This document shows positions 25,601-37,600 of a stretch of 64,000 nt of DNA, piece after piece. The stretch lies in assembly GCA_047967505.1 (NCBI GenBank), contig CM106540.1; one strand, given 5' to 3'. The notes under the pieces were generated by a model. That model had not been told where the DNA came from. It did no database searches and saw nothing but the letters and a program-made list of their open reading frames with translations. The position numbers and the translations under genes are program-made. This DNA comes from Dipteris shenzhenensis. Its lineage: Eukaryota; Polypodiophyta; Polypodiopsida; Gleicheniales. Each line of letters opens with the position of its first letter. Position 1 is the first letter of the stretch.

Positions 25601-28600
25601 CTTATCTTGGCAAAACTGCACAAAAGCATGTGACACATACTCACCCCCATTATCGGATCTGAGGCATTTCAGCCTACGACCTGTCCGATTCTCAACCTGA
25701 GCGACAAACTTCTTGAAAGCATCTAAGGCTTCGCCCTTATGCTTCAAGAAATAGACCCACACTTTGCGTGTGGCATCATCAACGAAAGTAATAAAATATT
25801 TTGCACCCCCTAGTGATAACTGTGGCATCTCACACAAATCAGTGTGCACTAGATCAAGTGGTGCTCTATTCTGGGGAGTTCTCCTCTTATGAGGAGTCAC
25901 AGAATGCTTGCCAAATATACAATGATCACAAGTAGGCAAATCTGAAAAAGAAAGAGACGGCAGATAACCCAAACGTGACAGTTCTTGCATTCCTTTAACA
26001 GACATGTGTCCCAACCGGCTATGCCACAATGAAACCTTTGGCAGCTCGGTTATGGCAACAACATGAATACCCACACTGGAAACATCAAGAGGGTACAAGG
26101 TATCACTCTTAAAACCCTCAGCCACTATAGCCTGGCCATCAGTAATCACCCATTTGGAATCCCCAAATGTGGTGTGGTAACCACTGTCATCCAATAAGCC
26201 AGTGCTAATCAGATTTTTCTTGATTTGCGGCACATGGCGGACACCAGCAAGCATGAATATGCGTCCATCAGGAAATACTATCTGTATACTGCCAATCCCT
26301 GCAATCTGACATGCATAGTTGTTCCCAAGATGAACAACTCCATAAGTACCTGTGTAGGAGGTAAACCACTCCCTATGAGGAGTAACATGAAAAGAAGCAC
26401 CTGAGTCCAAGAGCCAGGTGTGCATGTCATGGCCATCAATAACCAAAGCATGTGCTATTACAGCAGAAGAGCGTAAAACATCATGTATGTCACTGTCACT
26501 GTCCTCTGCTGCAACATTCACTGCATCCAAGTCATCTGCCTTGGCCTTGCCTTTGCCTTTGTTTCCATTGCCTGCATCCTTTGTTTCAGCCTTCTTGGCT
26601 TTCTGATCCCGTATGAACTTGAAGCACTTAGACTTCACATGTCCCTTCTTGCCACAATAAAAGCATTCAATATCCTTTTTGCCACGAGACTGACTGCGGG
26701 ATTTGGACTTACTAGCAGATCTCCCCTTCTGCTGAGTCCTGCCTCTATCCTGTACCTGCAAAGCAGTTGAAGACTTGCTGCTCGCATTATTCTTCCTGCT
26801 CATCTCCTCCATAAGGAGAGAGCTCTCTACATCAGCATAAATAAGAGTGACATTCGAATTTGACAGGGTGGTCTTGAAAGTGTCCCAACTCTCAGGGAGG
26901 GTACACAGCAAGAATGTAGCCTTGAACTCCTCATCAAGATTCAATCCCTGTGCAATCAGCTGTGTAAAGATGGCATTGAACTCACTCAAGTGTGAGGTCA
27001 TAGCTGTACCTTCCTTCATGCGAAGATCAACCAGCTTCTTCAACCAATAAACCTTACTGGCTGAGCTCTTTTGGGCATACAATTCTTCTAGCCTTTGCCA
27101 TAGACCATAAGAGGTCTTTTCAGCCTGAACATTGAACACAAGAGTGTCAGAAATAGTGAGCATGATAGTTGCCCTTGCGGACAAATCAAGCTCTTCCCAG
27201 TCATCAGCTGCCATGTCAGATGGCTTGACACCCTTCACCCTTATGGGCTTAGAAATCTTCTTTAATAGAAGTACATTCAAGCACTGTTCTGCCCATAATG
27301 CATAATTGTGTGCTCCTTCCAGTTTCTTTATGTTCAGAATTGAAGAATCACTTCCCCCTGATGCCATATCAGATAAGGAAAGTATCTGACTCACTGGAAG
27401 TAAAAAGGACTGAATAAAAATTCTGATTTCTCAGAAAAAAAAAAACTGCTCTATCAAGAGCCAGGAGCACTCACAATAGTGCTGTTTTTTACTGTCAAGA
27501 AAATCTGCAACAAAACAGTAAATGTCCCTGCAAATACTGTACCTTCTGACACACTGTACTGTGCTCAAAGAGGCATAAACAGTAATTTCAGAATGCTGCA
27601 GCTGCTCCACAAGTGCTTTAACAGTGCATAATCAGCTGACAAAGCACAAACACTGCTGTAAACACTGCTGTACTGACTGTACTGATCACTGTCCCACCTC
27701 AGATGAGGTATTGCACTGAGTTAATATGCATAAACCACTTGGCAAACACCAAAAAAAAAAAAAGACAGTTCAGCCTGTCACAAAACCTGCAACAGAAAAT
27801 GGGATAAATCCCAAGCAATCACCCTTCTACAAAGGGGATAAAATGCATCTGAAGATCTCTGTCGGTAACCCAAGTGCTATCAAACAAAATCTGGGCAAAA
27901 GCCCCTTGATCTGACACCTGAACCAAGTGAAGAACACCTCAACACTGAGGTAGCATGCAATATGAAAGTCTCTCTGACAAAATCATCCAACAGTGTAATG
28001 CATATACTGCCCTGTGTAGAAATGACATACACAGATCCCAACGTACAAACACTCAATGAGGAACCTTTTGAGCACTGTCAACGATGGACAGTTAGGGACC
28101 GAGTAAACTCGATGCGCCCTGGCCAAGCGTGGCTCAACTGAGGTTCTCTGAGTGTTGCACAAGAAATGTGACCTGCAAGAAAATGTCACCTCGACACTGC
28201 GGAAATCGAGGCAAATGTGTGCTCTCTGGCACCACACTACCTCAAGGCATACAAAGCATCAACTGCCAGGCAAAAGCCCTATGATCTACTCACCCGGAAA
28301 CTGAGATTCAAGCCCAGTAAAAGCATAAAAGTCCTCTGCAAAATCAAGGCATTTCCTTCACGAAAAACAGATAACTGTGCAATCAACCACACACTGTGGT
28401 TCTCTTCTCCTCAAGCACGAGGTAAATGAAAGTACTTGCTGTACTTTCAAGAAAACACAGTTCTGTGAACTGAAAGATGATCCTGAATCAAGAGCAGAGA
28501 GCTCTTTCTCCTTCTTTTCTTCCCACAAAAAAAAACTGCCTGCTGTACTTGATGTACCTTCGCAGTGTACGGAATCCCAGAAGAGGGAAAGAAGAAAAAA

Positions 28601-31600
28601 AAAATTTCGGAAGTTCTTCCCTTGATGCATCTCCTTGCAGGTACGGCGGCTTCGTCCGTACTGCACGGACGCCCGTCGTACGGACTGCCGTACGGTCGTG
28701 TACCTGTAGCCTGTGCGACGCCCGAGAGCTTAACAGCTAGCAGCTGCTGGCGTGACGCGGCGCCGCCCTGCTGCAGCTAACAGCTGCTATACAGCCCGCG
28801 CCCAGCTCTATGCCCGCGCCTGCGCCAGTGCCCGTGCCCTGCTCGATGCCTGCGCCCGCTCGCTGATCCGTGCTCGCGCCCGCGCCCGCGATGCAATGCC
28901 GTCGCTGCTCGATGCCCGTCCGTACGGATGTACGGACGACGTACGTCCGTACGGCGCTGTCTGACTTGCTGGCCAGGTAGAGGTTGAGCGGGGTGGGAAT
29001 CCCCAAATGTGGTGTGGTAACCACTGTCATCCAATAAGCCAGTGCTACTCAGATTTTTCTTGATTTGCGGCACATGACGGACACCATCAAGCATAAATAT
29101 GCGTCCATTAGGGAATACTATCTGTATACTGCCAATCCCTGCAATCTGACATGCATAGTTGTTCCCAAGATGAACAACTCCATAAGTACCTGTGTAGGAA
29201 GTAAACCACTCCCTATGAGGAGTAACATGAAAAGAAGCACGTGAGTCCAAGAGCCAGGTGTGCATGTCATGGCCATCAATAACCAAAGCATGTGCTATTA
29301 CAGCAGAAGAGCATAAAACATCATGTATGTCACTGTCACTGTCCTCTGCTGCAACATTCACTGCATCCAAGTCATCTGCCTTGGCCTTGCCTTTGCCTTT
29401 GCTTCCATTGCCTGAATCCTTTGTTTCAGCCTTCTTGGCTTTCTGATCCCGTATGAACTTGAAGCACTTAGACTTTACATGTCCCTTCTTGCCACAATAA
29501 AAGCATTCAATATCCTTTTTGCCACGGGACTGACTGCGGGATTTGGACTTACTAGCAGATCTCCCCTTCTACTGAGTCCTGCCTCTATCCTGTACCTGCA
29601 AGGTATTTGAAGACTTGCTGCTCGCATTATTCTTCCTGCTCATCTCCTCCATAAGGAGAGAGCTCTCTACATCAGCATAAATAAGAGTGACATTCGAATT
29701 TGACAGGGTGGTCTTGAAAGTGTCCCAACTCTCAGGGAGGGTACACAGCAAGAAAGTAGCCTTGAACTCCTCATCAAGGTTCAATCCCTGTGCAATCAGC
29801 TGTGTAAAGATGGCATTGAACTCACTCAAGTGTGAGGTCATAGCTGTACCTTCCTTCATGCGAAGATCAACCAGCTTCTTCAACCAATAAACCTTACTGG
29901 CTGAGCTCTTTTGGGCATACAATTCTTCTAGCCTTTGCCATAGACCATAAGAGGTCTTTTCAGCCTGAACATTGAACACAAGAGTGTCAGAAATAGTGAG
30001 CATGATAGCTGCCCTTGCGGACAAATCAAGCTCTTCCCAGTCATCAGTTGCCATGTCAGATGGCTTGACACCCTTCACCCTTATGGGCTTAGAAATCTTC
30101 TTTAACAGAAGTACATTCAAGCACTGTACTGCCCATAATGCATAATTGTGTGCTCCTTCCAGTTTCTTTATGTTCAGAATTGAAGAATCACTTCCCCCTG
30201 ATGCCATATCAGATAAGGAAAGTACCTGTAGTCCAGCAAGACTGAATAAAATTCTGATTTCTCAGAAAAAACCTGCTCTATAAAGAGTCAGGAGCACTCA
30301 CAATAGTGCTGTTTTTTACTGTCAGGAAAATCTGCAGCAAAACAGTAAATGTCCCTGCAAATACTGTACCTTCTGACACACTGTACCGTGCTCAAATAGG
30401 CATAAACAGTAATTTCAGAATGCTGCAGCTGCTCCACAAGTGCTTTAACAGTGCATCATTGGCTGACAAAACACAAAACACTGCTGTAAACACTGCTGTA
30501 CTGGCTGTAGTGATCACTTCTCCCACCTCAGATGAGGTATTGCACTGAGTTGATATGCATAAACCACTTGGCAAACACCCAAAAAAAAAATGACACTTCA
30601 GCCTGTCACAAAACCTGCAACAGAAAATGGGATAAATCCCAAGCAATCACCCTTCTGCCAAGGGGATAAAATGCATCTGAAGATCTTTGTCGGTAACCCA
30701 AGTGCTATCAAACAAAATCTGGGCAAAAGCCCCTTGATCTGACACCTGAACCAAGTGAAGAACACCTCAACACTGAGGTAGCTTATACTATGGTCTACAC
30801 CCACTGTTGGGCGCTGATGACGTCAGTGGGGATGTCATAGTAGCTAGTCCCTGCTATGCCTGATGGAGTTTATGGTTTTCAACTTTATGAGTGACTATCA
30901 TGAGATTCAAACTGCACTATGTTGTGTTTTTAGAGGATGAGTTTGGGAATGTTCTTGGATTCATCTAGGTATATGGGTCCATTTACATAGAATTCACAAG
31001 GCTTTTTCTTGTGCTTCATTTATTTAGCATCTTACTCAGGCTGGCTTGCAAGCTTGTGGTAATATTGTGATACCTATACCATTAGCAAGCTTCCCTTGAA
31101 TTTGCTGTGAATGCATTCTAGTAAAATCATAAAATGAGGGTGAATCAGGAGTTGGTATAATGGTCTTCTTTCCGTTTTCTTGGTCCATTCAACAGCTTCC
31201 TGCTTCAAACTTTTCCTGTGCTTCTTTGCAAATAAATACTTGAAGCGAATTCCACTCTATGCAGTTAAAGCAGCCATTTCTTTCCTTGTGCTGATATGAT
31301 TCATATTTTAGGCGTGCTTTGATACTGATAATGATTATACTTGGCAGGTGAAGAGCCTTCTGGGGTCTAGTGTTGAATGGCTCTATCACATCTTACAAGC
31401 TTTTAACACAGGCGATCTAGCTAAATATCAGGAGCTGTGTTGGAGATACAAAACCGACCTTGCTGCTCAGCCGGCTCTTGTGGATAATGAAAAAAAATTG
31501 CTGGAAAAAGTGAACATACTCTGCTTGATGGAGATCATTTTCAGGTAATCTACAAAGTTTGGCTAGGTTTACATAGATTTTGTTTCCTGTTGGTAGTAGG

Positions 31601-34600
31601 TCAGGTGGATAGCTGGGCAATGAACTGGTGTCGGCCCCTCCTTCTTTTTTTGTTTTGTTCTTCCAATGTTAGAATGCATCTCTCAAGAGCATTTCATCAG
31701 CTTTGCTATTTCCTCCTTATTGACAAGTAATGGGCAATGATGGTGTTTTGGCACTTGATGGACTTCAAATGTCTGAGTAGTGATTTGCTTCACAGTGGCG
31801 TGAAGGAATGTGTTGCTGGAAGGTTTGTGGCTGGATCTAATGTAATGAAGGCATCGAGTTTGTGAATTAAGATGGGGCTTTCATTGCTTATTAGTGATGG
31901 CTTAAAAAGTATCATTGTACTTTCTCCCACCCAGTTTCTCTGCCAGCCTTACAATATTGCTTATGTATGCATATTCTCAAATCCTATGCCTATGACTAAG
32001 ATCACACATTTATGAGTTTGTCTTTCAAGATTCCTTTTAAGCGTGATACCTTTAAGTGGTGAAGTTTTTGCCAATGTTTTTTGGATCATGATCTGAACTT
32101 TCAATAGTTTGTCCGTGCTCAGCTTTCTTTGACGTGAGCTGAAGCAGAGGCAGTCCTGACTCTAGCTTAGTGAAGACTAGTTTAGCAGGAGCTTAGGCTA
32201 GGCAATCTTTAGAGCTAGAGTAGAAATACCCAAAGGAAACCAACGAGTGCAAAACTCGGCAAACTGTTAATTAAATGTACTGGGAAAAGAATGTTCATGG
32301 GCTAGACTCACAACAGTAGCATGATGGGCTGCACGTGGACAGAAAGGAAACTCCTTGTTTTATCTTGAGCATGAGACATAGCAGTATTAAATGCGTATTC
32401 ATTTATAAATTGTATATACAATAAGAAGGAAGCAATTCATGTGCTTCCTTCTTATTTTGTCACTAGTCCAATCATTCTGATGGCACTCTATCAGCCTTTT
32501 ATCACTGGCTGTAGAGTTAGGACTATGTATATGGGATTATGCCATTACAATGGTTGACACAGGGCAGCTTGCTATTAAACACACTACTGTATATGGGACC
32601 AATCCCAATGTGCCACATGGCATTCCCAACAAAGCTAAAGGATACTAGCTATAGCAAATTAAATAACTAGCCTTTGTTACAGTTATGCCCACCCATGATA
32701 AAATTTGTCCTCATCACAGAAATAGGTGGAACATATAATCAAATATCATCAATGCTGCTATAGTACTTTCCTGGAGAAGCCAGCATCAGGAAAAGATAAG
32801 ATTGGTTCATCTCCAAGCAGAAATGAAGATGCATTGGCCTCCCTAATCACTGCATCAGCTGAGCAAGTAGGGTATTGCTCCACAATAATTGATGGCTGCC
32901 AAGAAAATTCATTGTTAGGAATACCCTTCCACTTGATGTAGAACTCCACATATGTCTTGTTTCTGAGTACATTGTCCTTGAACCCCATAATTCTTTCTGG
33001 AATGTACTGAATATGCCTTCCTCATCCATGGGAGGCAATTCCTCAAGGACCAGTATTATATGTCCCACAGACTTCTGAAAAGGGAATAATGAAAGACATT
33101 GTGGATTCTCGAAGAGGAGGGGAGTTCCAACTGATAGCCTACATCTCAAATTTTCCTCGACACTTTATAAGGACCATAGTACCTGTGGGCAAGTTTAGTA
33201 TTAGTATTCCGTTTTAATGAAGCATAAGAACATTTGTAAGCCTGAGGAATACATAATCTCCCTCCTCTGATCTGCATACACGTTGATGCGGGCTTGAGCT
33301 TTTGCCATGTTGTCTTTGCATTGCTGTAATAGAGCATTCATGTTATCACTAACTTGTTCTTTAGTCAATGCTTTACTAACAATTGTAGAGGGAACAAGTA
33401 CTTTTCAACCACGCATAGCTTCAAATGGACTCAAGTCAAATAGATGTATGCTCTGTACTTATTATAACAGAATTCAGCTAAGTATGTTTGAGTGTCAAAA
33501 CAGAATTGTCCGAGGTCTCCTCAACCATCTATTCAATCTCTCAGTCTGGTCATTTGTCTGAGGGTGGTCAGCGGTGCTAGAGTGAGTAGTGCACCCATAG
33601 CTTCCAACAATTGTTGCAAAAAATGTCCCTTAAAATTGGCTTGACGATCGCTAACATTCTTTGTGGCGGTCCATGCAATTTGAAGATATGTTCGTGTATT
33701 GTGATGCAATCATTGCAGATGAATATTGGTTTTGAGCAGCTTTTGTAAGCCTATCAACAACAACATATATGCTATTCCTGCTTTTAGCAGTAACAGCCAA
33801 CCCGGTAATTGAATTCATAGATATACGAGTCCATTTCCCTTCTGGAATAGATTCAGTTCTCTGTTTTGCCAACAAGGCTTTAAACTCTGCACACAGGTGC
33901 AAACATCCTTCTGTAGTCCCTTCCAGTAAAAACTTTGTTTGACCCTGTCGTAGGTCTTGAATAGCCCTATCAAAGGTGAAGAATGCAACTCCTGCAGTAC
34001 CAACAACTTGAAACCTGAGTTTTCAGCAAGATAAATTCTGTCTTGGTACCATATCAGTTCATTGATGGTTAAGACAGTCAAGTCCTGAAATAGTGTGGCA
34101 GCTTGAGTATTCAACAAATACTCCTCTTGAATTCTATGATCTAAATCTCTGATATAGATGATAAGGTAGAAGCACACATTCTGGGAGCCCACATTCTGGA
34201 AATTGAATCAGCCACTATATTCTCCTTTCCCACTCTATATTCAAATGTCAAAATCATAGTTTTCCACAATGGCTAGCCACCTTTTCTGTTTAGGAGGTAA
34301 AGAGGAAGTATTGACATGTCTATGATCTGTTTTGACTATGACCCCCATTATCCATAAATGTAGTGATGCACACTTCTTGATTGCATGTAGGATAGCTAAC
34401 ATTTCTTGGTCATATATATGGTAACTCAGCTCTTCATTATCTAGCTTGTGACTTTCATAAGCTATCACACCATGCTCTTGTTTTAACACAGCTCCTATCC
34501 CTCTACCACTTGCATCAGCTTCTATGGTAAAAACCTGAGCACACAAGAAATAGGAGCTGATGTCAAGGCATCCTTTAAGTCTTGGGAACTCTTTTCTGCA

Positions 34601-37600
34601 GATTCGATCCAGAAAAGACCTCTTTTTAAAGCTGCTCAGTAAGAGGTGCTGTGAGCATAATGCTCGATAAATCTCTTGTAGAAAGAGGTAAGCCCAAGAA
34701 AACCCTTTAAGTGAGTGATATTTTAAGGTCGTGGCCATTTCCTTACACATTTGACCTTACTGCGGACTGGGTCCACTTTAATTCCATTGTTGTTTTAATA
34801 TGACCAAGATACTCCACCTCACTCACCATGAATGTACATTTGCTTGTGTAAAGCACTCTTATCTAATTTCTACTGCAGATCACGGGAGCAGCACCATGAA
34901 TAACCTCCCAGCCAAATCTTGCTGAGGCTGACGAGCAGACAGAGATATTCCGTTCGAAATCATACGTGAATAATTTTCTTCTCTTCTCTCTCTAGCCTCA
35001 ACAAGCCCCAATTCCCTAGATAGATCTAGATGCCACATGTCATCCATATAGGGCCTTCCTAATGCAACATTTCACCCCTCTCTTGGGGTGCATTAAATTC
35101 TTTGCCCCTAGGCACAACCCTTGCATTAGGCCCTTGGCCTTAGATCTACCCAATCTGGTGCTATCAGCCCTCACCTAGGACCTTGACATTAATTCCCTCC
35201 CGATCATTTACATGAAGCGCAAACAAATATATTACAATGATAGATCCTTTAAGGGAAATGTCGACTGATTCTTCCGAGGTCATGCTACCTCGGCTAGAGC
35301 GTAACATTCCTTCCCTCTTCAGACATCAGCGTCCTCGATGATAAAGTCTGGGAACACTCTCCGCAACTGATATACGGATTCCCATAATGCGGGACAATGC
35401 ATCAGCCACCTTATTATCTTTTCCTCTTCGGTACCGAATCGTTAAATTAAACTCCTGCATGAGCTCTGCCCACCTAGCTTGGCGGCCCCTTAAGTCGGGC
35501 TGTTTACAAAAATGTTTCAGAGTATCATGATCCACATCCACATAAAACTCTGGGGATCAACTATTTTTAACACCGGTCTTGAGACCACAGCTTGTTTTAT
35601 GGTATTAAAACTTTCTTGTTGATTCTGTCCCCAAATAAAAGGTACTTTATCTGAGGTCAGATCAGTCAATGGCGATACTATTCCGGAATATCCTTTGATA
35701 TGCCTTCTATAATTCTGGACAAATCCCAAGAATGATCGCAACGTGGTCAGACTCTGAGGGATTGGCCAAGTTAGTATCGCAGCCACTTTCTTCGGATCCA
35801 TTTCTACCCCCTGTGGAGTAATTATGAATCCTAAATATTCAAGCCTAACCATATACAGTATAGTTTTCTTTTTATTTACATAAAGATTTACATAAAGACT
35901 GGCTTTCCTCAAAGTGCTGAACACTACTCTTAAGTGTTCACGATGCTCAGTAATACTTTTACTGAATATCAGGATATCGTCAATAAAATGTACTACGAAC
36001 TTTCCGATATACGGACGTAGTAAATCGTTCATAAGCATGACGAATGTCGCTGGAGCATTGGTAAGTCCGAAGGGCATTACCAAAAATTCATAATGACCAA
36101 ACCTGCTTCTGAAAGCGGTTTTATGCACATCCTTAGCTCTAATCCGGATTTGATGGTAGCCACACTTAAGATCTATCTTGCTGAAAATCACGGCTCCATG
36201 TAATGCATTTAGCAAATCATCAATCCGAGCCATCGGATACGTGTGCTTAACAGTGATATTATTCAATGCTCTGTAATCTATACAGAGGCGAAACGTATCA
36301 TCCTTTTTCTTCTTTAATATCACTGGCGAAGCAAAAGGTGAGAAACTTGATTGAATCTGCCCCAACTTGAGGTATTCTTCCAGTTGTCTACGCACCTCCG
36401 CCTCTTCAGTAAAACTCATTCTGTAGGAAGGTCTATTTACAGGTTCTGTCCCCGGGATCAGTTCAATCTTATGTTGAACTTTCCGCTCTGGAGGTAACCC
36501 ATAAGGTAGTTCATCCCTAAAACATTCAGAGAACTCCTCTATTATAAGATTAGCCAGCTTGGCCATCTCACCACTTTGTGCAACATCAGTGCTAGCCGAA
36601 GAATCATCAACCGGCTCTACCGATGCTGTGCAAAGGAATAAAAACTCTTCCTGAGCTTTTCGGATTTCCATCACGGAAACCAACGGTCCCTGAGGTATAT
36701 CTTTTTCACCTCGCAAGACATAAAGCACATCATTTATCTTGAATTGATATACATGCTTTTTTCAATCAATGGCTGGATTCTTCCTAGAATGCCACGCCAT
36801 ACCCAGGGCTATATCTGCATGAGCAAGCTTGGTCATTTCAAAATCAAGCTTCTCAGCATAGTCCTGAATCCGAAGCTCCAACTAGGTAACCCTTTGGTCC
36901 CATACTTCAGTTGAACTTCCATCTGCCATCCTGACTGTATACGCATAGTCAGATGGACTTGTCTTTAATTTCAGCCTCTTCACGAGCCTGGAGTTAATCA
37001 CATTGTGAGTTGACGCCGAGTCAAACAACACAATGACATCATGATTGACCACTTGTTCTTTCATTTTAATTAACTCCGTATCATTAAAGGATGTATACCT
37101 CGTTGCTGTGGGCTTAGATAGGATGTTATCAGGTGCACTCGTCACTAGCTTAGCAACAGACACACATAACAAACAAGGTACTAACCTCTGAGAAGATCCC
37201 GCTAGCTGAATCTGCATCTCTTCCGCTCTGGGACTTCCCTCCATCTCCACGTCGCACTCTGAGATCACCATCTCAGCCATCCGACGATCTTTGTTACGTG
37301 AACAATCCTTCCACTGATGAGCCTGAAGGCAACCAAAACATAAGCCTTCTCTCCTCGCTTTTTCCCTTTGTTCTGGGTTCAAGGGAGACTTAGACCAAGC
37401 CCGGGCTGCCATTGGGGTTACTTTCCTCTTCACTCCAATAGTGGTACTTGGTTTAGGAGTTTCATCCGGTTTCGCCTGCTTGGCTTGACCACTCGGCTGA
37501 GAACCACTCCCTCTACTAGTCCATTTCTTCTTAAACCCAGATTTCTTCGGATACCCATATTGGGTTCCGACCTGTGCAAACCCACTTGGCTTGCTGCCCT

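Larger units (their letters stand above)
19623..31347 (+). other. RPN9 intron 3 (11.7 kb)
   Basis: It is mostly three same-strand copies of one Copia family (19905-30782) plus repeat R2. The first 280 bp and the last 360 bp are ordinary intron sequence. Confidence 0.85.

Noticed and set aside
28777-29000. Arg/Gly/His-rich C-terminal extension of the third Copia copy as a real protein domain
   Set aside because: It is translation of the GC-rich tract beyond the truncation point; composition explains the residues.
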